Shown here: one piece after another, positions 56,258-64,000 of the stretch
Position numbering within the stretch: position 1 is the first letter of the stretch
How the letters are laid out: each line of letters opens with the position of its first letter
DNA from: Oscillibacter valericigenes
Lineage (GTDB): Bacteria; Bacillota; Clostridia; Oscillospirales; Oscillospiraceae
Length of the DNA: 64,000 nt
Direction of reading: 5' to 3'
NCBI RefSeq assembly: GCF_016902445.1
Contig: NZ_JACSNX010000014.1
Coordinates: forward strand, 1-64,000
The notes under the pieces: generated by a model
Told to the model about the DNA's origin: nothing
The model's input: only the letters and a program-made list of their open reading frames with translations
Databases searched by the model: none
Program-made: the position numbers and the translations under genes

Positions 56258-57139
56258 ATGCGTGTTGTAAATTTCGGCTCGCTGAATATCGACTATGTCT
56301 ACCGGGTGGACCACTTTGTCCGGCCGGGGGAGACCATGAGCGCCCAGTCCCTGCAGGTCCAGTGCGGCGGCAAGGGACTGAACCAGTCCGTGGCCCTGGC
56401 CCGGGCCGGGGTGGAGACCTGGCATGCGGGCCTGATCGGTCCGGAGGGCCGTTTCCTGAAGGAGACGCTGGACCGGGCGGGCGTCCATACCCGGTTCGTG
56501 GAGGAGACCGCCGGCAGCACCGGCCACGCCATCATCCAGGTGGACAGCACCGGCCAGAACAGCATCCTGCTCCACGACGGCGCCAACGGCCGGCTGACGC
56601 CGGAGTTTGTGACGGCGGTGCTGGATCAGTTCTCCGCCGGAGACGCCGTGCTGCTGCAAAATGAGACCAGCTGCGCCGGAGACATCCTGCGGGAGGCGGC
56701 CCGCCGCGGGATGCGGGTGGCCATGAACGCGGCTCCCGCCAATGAGACCCTGCATGGCCTGCCGCTGGAGACATTGTCCTGGCTGCTGGTGAACGAGGTG
56801 GAGGGCGCCTTCCTGGCGGGGACGGAGGAGCCGGAGGCCATTCTGGACACGCTTGCAGAGCGGTACCCGGACACCACCGTGGTGCTGACCCTGGGAGAAC
56901 AGGGGGCTGCGGCGGCCCGGGGGAGCCTGCGGGCACGGGTCCCGGCCCGGCAGACGACCGTGGTGGACACCACCGCCGCAGGGGATACCTTCACCGGCTA
57001 CTTCCTGCGGCGGGCGCTGGAGGGGGCCTCTCTGGAGGAGGCGCTGACGCTGGCCGCCGCGGCAAGCGCCCTGGCGGTGAGCCGCCCCGGCGCTGCAGAT
57101 GCGGTGCCGGGCTATACAGAGGTCCTGGCAGCCCTGTGA
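56258..57139 (+). CDS. PfkB-family sugar kinase, probably ribokinase
   Basis: 293 residues. VVNFGSLNIDYVYRVDHFVR at the N-terminus, the sugar-binding GGKGLNQSVALARAGVE loop, and the anion-hole/catalytic signature VVDTTAAGDTFTGYFL with the base Asp. Fits ribokinase (ribose to ribose-5-phosphate), as context with the ribose-type transporter and nucleoside hydrolase suggests; other PfkB substrates cannot be excluded. AAGGGAGGAG before ATG 56258. Confidence 0.9.
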   Translation: MRVVNFGSLNIDYVYRVDHFVRPGETMSAQSLQVQCGGKGLNQSVALARAGVETWHAGLIGPEGRFLKETLDRAGVHTRFVEETAGSTGHAIIQVDSTGQNSILLHDGANGRLTPEFVTAVLDQFSAGDAVLLQNETSCAGDILREAARRGMRVAMNAAPANETLHGLPLETLSWLLVNEVEGAFLAGTEEPEAILDTLAERYPDTTVVLTLGEQGAAAARGSLRARVPARQTTVVDTTAAGDTFTGYFLRRALEGASLEEALTLAAAASALAVSRPGAADAVPGYTEVLAAL

Positions 57140-57148
57140 ATACGAAGC

Positions 57149-57184
57149 CCGCCCCTGGACAGAGACTGTCCGGGGGCGGTTTTT
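57149..57184 (+). terminator. Terminator of the nucleoside/ribose operon
   Basis: CCGCCCCTGGACAG pairs with CTGTCCGGGGGCGG (one mismatch), then TTTTT. Confidence 0.9.
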
Positions 57185-57269
57185 GATGGATCGACATCCG
57201 GGCCACAAGGCCCTCCATCTCCGCCGGGCAATGGCGGGAACCGCCCGGGGCCGGCGGCAGGGGATGGAA

Positions 57270-58601
57270 TCAGCTCTGCTTCCTGGCGGCGGCAGAGCCG
57301 AGACGAAGCTCCATCCGATACTTGGCCACAGTGCGGCGGGCGATGTGGATGCCCTGCTCCTCCAGCAGCTCCGCCAGCTTCTGATCGCTGAAGGGGCGCT
57401 TGCGATCCTCCTGCCGGATCAGTTCCAGCAGCCGCAGCTTCACGGTCTGCTGGGAGGGGCCCTGTTCCCCCAGGGCCCGGCTGAAGAAATAGCGGAGGGG
57501 ATACGTCCCCTGGCGGCACTGGAGGTATTTTTCCCGGGTGGCCCGGGAGATGGTGGAGGGATGGAGCTGCAGCTGCTCTGCCAGAGTCACCATCGTCATG
57601 GGGGCCAGCTCCGTGGACTGACCGGAGAAGAAGGCGTACTGGGACTCCAGAATGGCCTCCGCGCACTGGCGGAGGGTGCTGCCTCGCCGCTCCAGACTGT
57701 TCAGCAGCCATTTGGCCTGCTGCATCTTCTGCTGGAGATAGGTGCGGGTCTCCGGCTCGTCGGACTCCTTCAGCAGCCGCACATAGTACTGGCTGATGGA
57801 CACCCGGGGCAGGTAGTAGTCGTTCAGGATCACCTGCAGCTTCCCGTCCAGCTCTGCGATGAACAGGTCCGGACGGATATAGAGGGTGGGTTCCGCCGGC
57901 TGGAAGGAACGGCCGGGATAGGGATCCAGGGCGGAGATCCGCTTCTCCGCCGCCCGGACCTCCTCCAGCGTGGTGTGAAGCTCACGGGCAATGAGGCCGT
58001 AGTGCTTCTTCCCCAGATCCGGCAGGAACCGGCGGACGATCTCCATGTCCAGGGGAGAGGCGCTGCCCTGCCGGGCCAGCTGCAGCAGCAGGCACTCAGA
58101 GAGGGAGCGGGCGCCCACGCCGGCGGGGTCCAGCCCCTGCACGGTCTCCAGCGCCTGCTGGATCAGCGCCTGGGGGATCTTCAGATCCACCACGCCGTCC
58201 AGATCCTCCTGGCTGAGGCGGCCGTCCTCATCCACCAGCTCCGCCAGATACCGGGACAGGGCCAGCAGCGGCTTGGGCAGCCGCAGCCGCTCCAGCTGGT
58301 CACAGAGGAAGGCGGAGAGGCTCTCGGTCTCCCGGTCTGTGACGCCCCGCTCCGGCATGGCGCCGTGGCCGTCTTCCGGCAGACCGCCGTTGATCCAGTG
58401 GACCTTCTGCCGCAGGGCCTCATAGGCGCTGTGGAGCTGGGAGAGGTCTGACTGCTCCACCAGGGGGTTTTCCTCGCTGACCTGATTCAGATAGTCCAGA
58501 AGCTCCTGGGAATTCATCTGGAGCACTTCCATGGACTGCAGGAGCTGGGGCGTCAGCTTCAGCTCCTGCCGCAGCTCCGTGCTCAGATGGATCAAACTCA
58601 T
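57270..58601 (-). CDS. rpoN: RNA polymerase sigma-54 factor
   Basis: 443 residues. Region I is Gln/Leu-rich (LRQELKLTPQLLQSMEVLQM) and binds activators. The core-binding domain follows at about 75-260 (LDPAGVGARSLSECLLLQLA). DNA-binding HTH at about 340-380 (LAEQLQLHPSTISRATREKY) and the C-terminal RpoN box ARRTVAKYRMEL. It directs polymerase to -24/-12 promoters and needs an ATP-driven activator. Here it is 16 bases downstream of such an activator gene. ATG 58601 has AAAGGAGGCG upstream. Confidence 0.96.
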   Translation of the reverse strand: MSLIHLSTELRQELKLTPQLLQSMEVLQMNSQELLDYLNQVSEENPLVEQSDLSQLHSAYEALRQKVHWINGGLPEDGHGAMPERGVTDRETESLSAFLCDQLERLRLPKPLLALSRYLAELVDEDGRLSQEDLDGVVDLKIPQALIQQALETVQGLDPAGVGARSLSECLLLQLARQGSASPLDMEIVRRFLPDLGKKHYGLIARELHTTLEEVRAAEKRISALDPYPGRSFQPAEPTLYIRPDLFIAELDGKLQVILNDYYLPRVSISQYYVRLLKESDEPETRTYLQQKMQQAKWLLNSLERRGSTLRQCAEAILESQYAFFSGQSTELAPMTMVTLAEQLQLHPSTISRATREKYLQCRQGTYPLRYFFSRALGEQGPSQQTVKLRLLELIRQEDRKRPFSDQKLAELLEEQGIHIARRTVAKYRMELRLGSAAARKQS

Positions 58602-58617
58602 GGTGCTTCGCCTCCTT

Positions 58618-60045
58618 TCATGCCCGGCTGCCGACGTATTTTGCGATTTTCCGGGCCGCTGTGGCCTGGGAGATCCCCAGGTCCTTGGCAACGGCCACAG
58701 TCGTGCCGCACCGCTGATAAGAGTCCCGGATGATCTGCGCTTCATAGGCGTCCATCCGCTCGGACAGAGTCCCGCCGGGCATCAGATGCTCCGTACCGGA
58801 GGACTTGGGCGCGGTGTATTCCAGCGGGAGAGAGGGGATGTCCAGAATGGGATCCTGGGCAGTGATCACTAGCCGCTCCATCAGATTTTCCAGCTGGCGG
58901 ACATTGCCGGGCCAGTCATACTGCTCCAGAAAGGCCAGGAACCGGGGACTGCAGGTGAGCGGCTTGTTGTATTCTCCGCAGAATCGGGCCAGGAACTGGT
59001 GGGCCATGGGAACGATGTCCTCTTTCCTCTGCCGCAGAGGGGGGATGTGGATGCGGATGACGTTCAGCCGGTAGAAGAGGTCCGACCGGAACAGCCCCCG
59101 CTGCACCGCCTCCTCCAGATTGCGGTTGGTGGCCACGATCAGCCGGAAGTCCAGCTCGATCTTCTGGGTGCCGGAGAGGCGCTCGATGGTCTTCTCCTGG
59201 ATCAGCTGCAGCAGCTTGGACTGGATGTGGGCCGGCAGCTCACCGATCTCGTCCAGGAACAGCGTGCCGTGGTTGGCCAGCTCGATCTTGCCGATCTTGC
59301 CGGAGGAGGATGCGCCCGTAAAGGCGCCCTTCTCGTAGCCGAACAGCTCCGACTCGATGAGGTTCTCATGGAGGACGGCACAGTTGACCTCGATGAAGGG
59401 GCCGTTGGCCCGGTTGCTCATCTTGTGGATGGCCTTGGCGATGGCGCTCTTGCCCACGCCGGTCTCTCCGGTGATGAGGATGTTGGCCCGGGTGTTGGCG
59501 GTGTTCTGCATCAGCGTCCACAGCCGCTGCATGGGGGCGCTTTTGAACAGGAGATTGGTGGAGGTGGCCCGGGTCCGCAGCTCGGCGATCTCCTGGGAGT
59601 AGTGCTGCAGGGAGTCCTGCATCCGGCGGTAGTTCCGCTGGATGGAGTTGATCTGCTCCATGGACACGGTGTTGAAGCAGACGGCGTATTTCAGGTCTCC
59701 GCTGGCGTCAAACAGAGGGATGCCCACGGTCATCACATTTTTGTGGGTGTGGTTGATGGTCTGGGTGGCACTGATCTTCTTCTTCTGCCGGATGACCTCT
59801 GCCGTGATGCAGGGGGTGAAGGTGCCGTCCGCCTCCAGGTCGAAGGCGGAACGGCCCACGATGGAGTCGTGGGCGAAGCCGAAGTTCTTCTCATAGGTCT
59901 CGCTGACCCGCAGGATGATGCCGTTGGCATCGGAGACCATCATGTCGTCTGCCAGCACCAGATTGTTTTCCGGACTCAGGATCTCCAGGAGCCCTTCAAG
60001 ATTGATCCCCTCATCATGAAGGGCGGAAAGGGATGAAAACGGCAT
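58618..60045 (-). CDS. Sigma-54-dependent activator with PAS, AAA+ and Fis-type HTH
   Basis: 475 residues. PAS sensor about 25-140 ([40 protein letters not shown]). AAA+ domain from about 165: Walker [17 protein letters not shown], sigma-54 contact loop GAFTGA intact in [13 protein letters not shown], Walker [12 protein letters not shown], and [16 protein letters not shown]-terminal [23 protein letters not shown]. It lacks a receiver domain, so it senses a small ligand or redox state rather than phosphorylation. Its own -10 (60104-60099) is overlapped by a candidate binding site. ATG 60045 follows GAGGAGGT. Cotranscribed with rpoN; divergent from the operon it probably drives. Confidence 0.95.
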   Translation of the reverse strand: MPFSSLSALHDEGINLEGLLEILSPENNLVLADDMMVSDANGIILRVSETYEKNFGFAHDSIVGRSAFDLEADGTFTPCITAEVIRQKKKISATQTINHTHKNVMTVGIPLFDASGDLKYAVCFNTVSMEQINSIQRNYRRMQDSLQHYSQEIAELRTRATSTNLLFKSAPMQRLWTLMQNTANTRANILITGETGVGKSAIAKAIHKMSNRANGPFIEVNCAVLHENLIESELFGYEKGAFTGASSSGKIGKIELANHGTLFLDEIGELPAHIQSKLLQLIQEKTIERLSGTQKIELDFRLIVATNRNLEEAVQRGLFRSDLFYRLNVIRIHIPPLRQRKEDIVPMAHQFLARFCGEYNKPLTCSPRFLAFLEQYDWPGNVRQLENLMERLVITAQDPILDIPSLPLEYTAPKSSGTEHLMPGGTLSERMDAYEAQIIRDSYQRCGTTVAVAKDLGISQATAARKIAKYVGSRA

Positions 60046-60086
60046 CTGTGCAGACCTCCTCACCGGGCCGCCGGACCCGGAAATTC

Positions 60087-60102
60087 TATTCAAAAGTGAG
60101 TA
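60087..60102. promoter_or_regulatory. Candidate activator site A
   Basis: TATTCA-AAAG-TGAGTA, one mismatch to a perfect dyad. Overlaps the -10 of the activator gene; 21 bases (two helical turns) from site B. Confidence 0.75.
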
Positions 60103-60104
60103 TA
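60099..60104 (-). promoter_or_regulatory. -10 element of the activator-rpoN operon
   Basis: TATACT on the minus strand; -35 weak. It lies between and partly under sites A and B, implying autorepression. Confidence 0.6.
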
Positions 60105-60107
60105 GCA

Positions 60108-60123
60108 TATTCAAAAGTGAATA
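60108..60123. promoter_or_regulatory. Candidate activator site B
   Basis: TATTCA-AAAG-TGAATA, a perfect dyad, in the spacer/-35 region of the activator's own promoter. Confidence 0.8.
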
Positions 60124-60234
60124 GGAAGAGGAAATGGCATTTCTGAAGCCGTGAAAACAGACGAAATTTTTGGGGTTTTCTAGCGAATTTCCACAAGAAA
60201 TGAAAGTGCCCGCGGCAGAATACGACAAATCGCC

Positions 60235-60250
60235 TATTCATATTTGAATA
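60235..60250. promoter_or_regulatory. Candidate activator site C (enhancer)
   Basis: TATTCA-TATT-TGAATA, a perfect dyad, 115 bases upstream of the -24 element: the normal distance for a sigma-54 enhancer. Confidence 0.8.
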
Positions 60251-60364
60251 ACTCCGCCCGGAAAGGTGCGTCAGGTCCGGAAATTTCCAGCGTTTTGGCG
60301 GAAAGATTTTAGCATCCTGTACAAAAAAGCGGGGCGGAAACTGAGAGAATTGCCTCTGGAAAGG

Positions 60365-60380
60365 TGGCATATTTTTTGCT
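60365..60380 (+). promoter_or_regulatory. Sigma-54 (-24/-12) promoter of the crotonase operon
   Basis: TGGCATATTTTTTGCT: TGGCA and TTGCT with the GG-to-GC distance exactly that of the consensus (TGGCAC-N5-TTGCW). Start of transcription expected near 60391. Confidence 0.92.
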
Positions 60381-60437
60381 ATAAATAGAGTGTTGAATGA
60401 TCTCGCTTCAACGATTTTTATCAGGGAGGTTTTTGAG

Positions 60438-61238
60438 ATGTATCAGACCATTCGATATGAAAAGCAGGACGGCATCGCGATCGTTACCATCAATCGCCCG
60501 GAGGCGCTGAACGCGCTGAATTCCACTGTGATCTCCGAGCTGGAGCAGGTGATCGGCGAGGTGGAGAAGGATCAGGAGCTGGGCGCCATGATCCTCACCG
60601 GCGAGGGCCGCTCTTTCGTGGCCGGCGCCGACATCGGCGAGCAGTACGGCCTGGATGTGGCTGCCGGCCGCAAGTGGGGCCAGCGGGGCAGCGCTCTGAT
60701 GCGCCGCATCGAAAAGCTGGAGATCCCCACCATCGCTGCAGTGAACGGCTTTGCCCTGGGCGGCGGCTGCGAGTTGGCCATGTCCTGCGACATCATTCTG
60801 GCCGCCGGCCCCAATGCTGAGGGCAAGGGCGGCGCCAAGTTCGGCCAGCCTGAGGTGGGCCTGGGCATCACCCCCGGCTTCTCCGGCACCCAGCGTCTTC
60901 CCCGCCGGGTGGGCATCGCCAAGGCCAAGGAGCTGATCTTCTCCGGCAAGACCATCGGCGCCCAGGAGGCCAAGGAGATCGGCCTGGTGAACGCTGTGTA
61001 CGCTCCGGAGGAGCTGATGAACGGCGCGGTCGCCATGGCAAAGTCCTTCATGGTCAACGCCCCCATCGCCGTGAAGTACGCCAAGGCCTGCATCGACCGC
61101 GGCATGCAGATGGACATTGACGACGGCATCGCCGTGGAGAACGAGCTGTTCGCCATGTGCTTTGCCACCGAGGACCAGAAGGAGGGCATGGGCGCCTTCC
61201 TGGAGAAGCGCAAGGAGAAGCACTTCCAGAACAAGTAA
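60438..61238 (+). CDS. Crotonase / enoyl-CoA hydratase
   Basis: 266 residues. Oxyanion-hole segments GRSFVAGADIGEQYG and VNGFALGGGCELAMSCDI, with the first catalytic Glu in GGCELAM and the second in FGQPEVGLGITPGFSGTQRL. Hydrates crotonyl-CoA to 3-hydroxybutyryl-CoA, or the reverse. In 4-hydroxybutyrate fermentation part of the crotonyl-CoA is oxidised through this step to acetyl-CoA while the rest is reduced to butyryl-CoA. First gene behind the sigma-54 promoter; AGGGAGGT before ATG 60438. Confidence 0.93.
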   Translation: MYQTIRYEKQDGIAIVTINRPEALNALNSTVISELEQVIGEVEKDQELGAMILTGEGRSFVAGADIGEQYGLDVAAGRKWGQRGSALMRRIEKLEIPTIAAVNGFALGGGCELAMSCDIILAAGPNAEGKGGAKFGQPEVGLGITPGFSGTQRLPRRVGIAKAKELIFSGKTIGAQEAKEIGLVNAVYAPEELMNGAVAMAKSFMVNAPIAVKYAKACIDRGMQMDIDDGIAVENELFAMCFATEDQKEGMGAFLEKRKEKHFQNK

Positions 61239-61299
61239 GCACCTACCGGCGAGACGCCATCCACTTTATTACATTTGATAAAAAAGAGGGAAGTCAGGC

Positions 61300-62856
61300 A
61301 TGAAAAAAGTTCGCGTGCTTACCGCTGAAGAGGCGGCGCTGCTGGTGAACGACGGCGACACCATCGCCACCGGCGGATTTGTCAGCTGCGCCTGCCCGGA
61401 GGCGCTGTCCAAGGCACTGGAAAAGCGGTTTCTGGAGACCGGCCATCCCAAGGATCTGACGCTGTTCTTCGCGGCCGGCCAGGGCCACCGGGATGGCACC
61501 GGCGGCGACCACTACGGCCACGAGGGAATGGTGAAGCGGGTCATCGGCGGCCACTGGGACCGGGCCCCCAAGCTGGGCGACCTGGCCCTGGCCAACAAGA
61601 TCGAGGCGTACAACCTGCCCCAGGGCGTCATCTCCCACATGTACCGGGACATCGCCGCCCACAACATCGGCACCATCACCACCGTGGGCCTGTACACCTT
61701 TGCCGACCCCCGCAACGGCGGCGGCAAGCTGAACGACTGCACCACGGAGGACCTGGTGAAGGTCATCAACATCGAGGGCAAGGAGCTGCTGCTGTACAAG
61801 GGATTCCCCATCAACGTGGTGTTCCTGCGGGCCAGCTACGCCGATGAGTACGGCAACTGCACCGTCCACCGGGAGATCGGCCCCATCGACGTCACCGCCA
61901 TGGCCCAGGCCTGCAAGAACTCCGGCGGCAAGGTCATCGTGCAGGTGGAAAAAATTGTGCAGGGCGGCAGTCTGGATCCGAAACTGGTGGCAATTCCCGG
62001 TATCTATGTGGACTCCATTGTGGTAGGATCCATTGAGGACAACGAGCAGTGCCTGGGCATGCCGTATGACGGCAGCCTGACCGGCGAGTTCCGCATCCCT
62101 GTGGACGCCATCCCGCCCATTCCCCTGGACGCCAAGAAGATCATCGCCCGCCGGGCGGCCATGGAGCTGCCGGAGAACGCCATCGTGAACCTGGGCACCG
62201 GCGCCCCGGAAAAAATCGCCAATGTGGCGGCGGAGGAGGGCATCTCCGACAAGATGACCCTGACCGTGGAGGCCGGCTCCATCGCCGGCGTGCCCATGGG
62301 CGGCACCCAGTTCGGCGCCGCGGCCAACTCCATGGCCATCCTGCCCCACAACGTCCAGTTCGACTTCTATCAGGGCGGCGGCCTGGATGTGGCCTTCCTG
62401 GGCCTGGCGGAGACGGCCCCCAACGGCGACCTGAACGTGTCCAAGTTCGGTACCCGCCTGGCCGGCGCCGGCGGCTTCATCGACATCACCCAGAACGCCA
62501 AGAAGGTGGTCTACTGCGGCACCTTCACCGCCAAGGGCCTGAAGACCGAGTGCCGGGACGGCAAGCTGGTCATCACCCAGGAGGGCGCCAAGAAGAAGTT
62601 CGTCAACCAGGTGGAGCACATCACCTTCTCCGGCAAGTACGCCGTGCAGGTGAAGCAGCCGGTCCTGTACATCACCGAGCGGGCCGTGTTCGAACTGCGG
62701 CCCGAGGGCGTGACCCTCATCGAAATCGCCCCCGGCATCGACCTCCAGACCCAGGTGCTGGATCAGATGGAGTTCATGCCGAAGATCGCCGAGGACCTGA
62801 AGCTCATGGACGAGCGCATCTTCAAGGATGAGCTGATGGGATTGGCGGAAGACTAA
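61300..62856 (+). CDS. Fused alpha/beta acyl-CoA:carboxylate CoA-transferase
   Basis: 518 residues. Alpha half (LTAEEAALLVNDGDTIATGG; FFAAGQGHRDGTGGDHYGHE) and beta half (AIVNLGTGAPEKIANVAAEE) in one chain, as in propionate/acetate CoA-transferases (Pct, YdiF). The catalytic Glu is in TLTVEAGSIAGVPMGG. This is a different family from the 430-residue Cat2/AbfT enzymes that normally activate 4-hydroxybutyrate. From its operon it probably moves CoA between acetyl- or butyryl-CoA and 4-hydroxybutyrate, by inference. ATG 61300 lies 61 bases after the crotonase stop. Confidence 0.92.
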   Translation: MKKVRVLTAEEAALLVNDGDTIATGGFVSCACPEALSKALEKRFLETGHPKDLTLFFAAGQGHRDGTGGDHYGHEGMVKRVIGGHWDRAPKLGDLALANKIEAYNLPQGVISHMYRDIAAHNIGTITTVGLYTFADPRNGGGKLNDCTTEDLVKVINIEGKELLLYKGFPINVVFLRASYADEYGNCTVHREIGPIDVTAMAQACKNSGGKVIVQVEKIVQGGSLDPKLVAIPGIYVDSIVVGSIEDNEQCLGMPYDGSLTGEFRIPVDAIPPIPLDAKKIIARRAAMELPENAIVNLGTGAPEKIANVAAEEGISDKMTLTVEAGSIAGVPMGGTQFGAAANSMAILPHNVQFDFYQGGGLDVAFLGLAETAPNGDLNVSKFGTRLAGAGGFIDITQNAKKVVYCGTFTAKGLKTECRDGKLVITQEGAKKKFVNQVEHITFSGKYAVQVKQPVLYITERAVFELRPEGVTLIEIAPGIDLQTQVLDQMEFMPKIAEDLKLMDERIFKDELMGLAED

Positions 62857-62879
62857 GGGATTTTCACCGTTGCGGCGAT

Positions 62880-63049
62880 GCGATTTCCGGCCCTGACCGG
62901 GCCGCAAATCGCGCCGCTGCCTCGAAACCGGCTCGCTTGCTCCGCCGCTGGCGGCGCTTCGCCGGTTTCCCCTCTCCCTCGCACGGCGAGGGAGCCGCGC
63001 CCAATGGCACGGGCAGAAGTGTTCCGGGCAGGCGGAGCCCGCCCGGAAC
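62880..63049. repeat. Four consecutive perfect hairpins between CoA-transferase and abfD
   Basis: GCGATTT/AAATCGC with inner GGCCC/GGGCC (62880-62912); GAAACCGGC/GCCGGTTTC with an inner CCGCC/GGCGG (62924-62969); CTCCCTCGC-ACG-GCGAGGGAG (62974-62994); GTTCCGGGC/GCCCGGAAC (63021-63049). None is followed by a T tract. They look like REP-type palindromes or RNA processing/stability elements inside the operon. No ORF is supported in this 236-base gap. Confidence 0.8.
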
Positions 63050-63092
63050 GGATTGAAAATAGACCCCCATTTTTACGAGGAGGAAAAAAGAA

Positions 63093-64000
63093 ATGGCATT
63101 GATGACCCCCCAAGAGTATGTTGAGAGCCTGCGGAAGCTGAACACCCGGGTGTACATGTTCGGGGAGAAGATCGACAACTGGGTGGATCACCCCATGATC
63201 CGCCCCTCCATCAACTGCGTGGCCATGACCTACGCCCTGGCCCAGGATCCCCAGTATGCGGACCTGATGACGGTGAAGTCCAGCCTGACGGGCCACACCA
63301 TCAACCGCTTCACCCACCTGCATCAGTCCACCGAGGATCTGATCAACAAGGTGAAGATGCAGCGTCTGCTGGGCCAGAAGACCGCTTCCTGCTTCCAGCG
63401 CTGCGTGGGCATGGACGCCTTCAACGCCGTGTTCTCCACCACCTATGAGATCGACGAGAAGTACGGCACCCACTACCACGAGAACTTCAAGAAGTTCCTG
63501 ACCTTCGTGCAGGATAACGACCTGACCGTGGACGGCGCCATGACCGACCCCAAGGGCGACCGGTCCAAGGCCCCCAGCCAGCAGGCTGACCCGGACATGT
63601 ACGTCCACGTGGTGGAGCGCCGCCCGGACGGCATCGTGGTCTGCGGTGCCAAGTGCCACCAGACCGGCTCCATCAACTCCCACTGGCACATCTTCATGCC
63701 CACCATCTCCATGGGCGAGGCGGACAAGGACTGGGCAGTTTCCTTCGCCTGCCCCACCGACGCCGAGGGCATGTACATGATCTACGGCCGTCAGTCCTGC
63801 GACACCCGGAAGCTGGAGGAGGACGCCTCCATCGACGTGGGCAATGCCAAGTTCGGCGGCCAGGAGGCCCTGGTGGTCCTGGACCACGTGTTCATCCCCA
63901 ACGAGTACATCTTCCTCAACGGCGAGTATGAGTTCGCCGGCATGATGGTGGAGCGGTTCGCCGGCTATCACCGCCAGTCCTACGGCGGCTGCAAGGTGGG
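63093..64000 (+). CDS. abfD: 4-hydroxybutyryl-CoA dehydratase / vinylacetyl-CoA isomerase (3' end outside window)
   Basis: The first 302 residues are visible. Opening TPQEYVESLRKLNTRVYMFG and WVDHPMIRPSINCVAMTYAL are typical. The four ligands of the [4Fe-4S] cluster known in Clostridium aminobutyricum (Cys99, Cys103, His292, Cys299) all align with a constant one-residue offset: Cys100 and Cys104 in TASCFQRCVG, His293 in AGYHRQSYGG and Cys300 in GGCKVG. FAD-binding parts such as KCHQTGSINSHWH are present. The enzyme dehydrates 4-hydroxybutyryl-CoA to crotonyl-CoA by a radical route and is oxygen-sensitive. ACGAGGAGG precedes ATG 63093. The gene runs off the right edge. Confidence 0.97.
   Translation, partial: MALMTPQEYVESLRKLNTRVYMFGEKIDNWVDHPMIRPSINCVAMTYALAQDPQYADLMTVKSSLTGHTINRFTHLHQSTEDLINKVKMQRLLGQKTASCFQRCVGMDAFNAVFSTTYEIDEKYGTHYHENFKKFLTFVQDNDLTVDGAMTDPKGDRSKAPSQQADPDMYVHVVERRPDGIVVCGAKCHQTGSINSHWHIFMPTISMGEADKDWAVSFACPTDAEGMYMIYGRQSCDTRKLEEDASIDVGNAKFGGQEALVVLDHVFIPNEYIFLNGEYEFAGMMVERFAGYHRQSYGGCKV

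Larger units (their letters stand above)
60046..60437. other. Divergent control region sigma-54 activator / 4-hydroxybutyrate operon
   Basis: 392 bases, no gene. It contains three inverted repeats (TATTCA-N4-TGAATA type), the activator's own -10, and a sigma-54 promoter facing right, each listed separately. A short leader hairpin GTTGAA...TTCAAC lies at about 60393-60413. Confidence 0.8.

Overview
The window is about 64 kb of GC-rich (roughly 60% by eye), densely coded chromosome from an anaerobic, butyrate-type Clostridia. A one-polypeptide pyruvate:ferredoxin oxidoreductase, pta, formate-THF ligase, a membrane pyrophosphatase, clostridial-type glutamate dehydrogenases, a sigma-54 system and a 4-hydroxybutyryl-CoA dehydratase operon together fit the Oscillospiraceae (the Flavonifractor / Lawsonibacter / Oscillibacter / Dysosmobacter group). 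This placement is inference. No rRNA, tRNA, CRISPR array, prophage or insertion sequence was found.

Layout. 1-7.5 kb: a collagen-like repeat protein running off the left edge, cinA, thiI, a PepSY lipoprotein-like gene, an AT-rich orphan gene, a flavodoxin-type oxidoreductase and comM. Two intergenic regions here carry degenerate 7-bp repeats around palindromes. 7.8-15.6 kb: pyruvate:ferredoxin oxidoreductase, a secreted S41 protease with SLH repeats, and an LtaS-type sulfatase. 15.7-21.2 kb (minus strand): mnmG, a cyclase-family hydrolase, and a MurT/GatD-like pair whose glutaminase subunit has lost its catalytic residues; mnmG is preceded by a phosphoesterase. 21.5-28.2 kb: a complete transcription unit for a 27-residue peptide, a lipoprotein, the membrane pyrophosphatase, enolase, a small XRE regulator beside a frameshifted small gene, and pta. 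28.4-36 kb: an M23/LysM/G5 cell-wall hydrolase, an EEP-family hydrolase, a lone tyrosine recombinase, and overlapping ppx-ppk1.

36-40 kb is a probable methionine module: methionine gamma-lyase, a LysR regulator and an NhaC-family carrier. 40.5-45.3 kb holds formate-THF ligase and two tandem glutamate dehydrogenases, the second lacking the catalytic lysine. 45.4-49.3 kb is the riboflavin operon ribD-ribE-ribBA-ribH behind an FMN riboswitch with two terminators in series. 49.5-57.2 kb is a ribose/nucleoside uptake set (binding protein, ATPase, permease, nucleoside hydrolase, ribokinase-type kinase), interrupted by a frameshifted acetyltransferase and a DUF4317 gene.

57.3-64 kb is the most coherent regulatory unit. 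A PAS-AAA-HTH sigma-54 activator and rpoN form one operon. Divergent to it is a crotonase / CoA-transferase / 4-hydroxybutyryl-CoA dehydratase operon with a textbook -24/-12 promoter. Three copies of TATTCA-N4-TGAATA lie in the shared intergenic region; two of them overlap the activator's own promoter. The likely output is crotonyl-CoA, hence butyrate, from 4-hydroxybutyrate under sigma-54 control.

Coordinates of coding features include stop codons. Starts were chosen by ribosome-binding site and family alignment from memory; no database search was possible.
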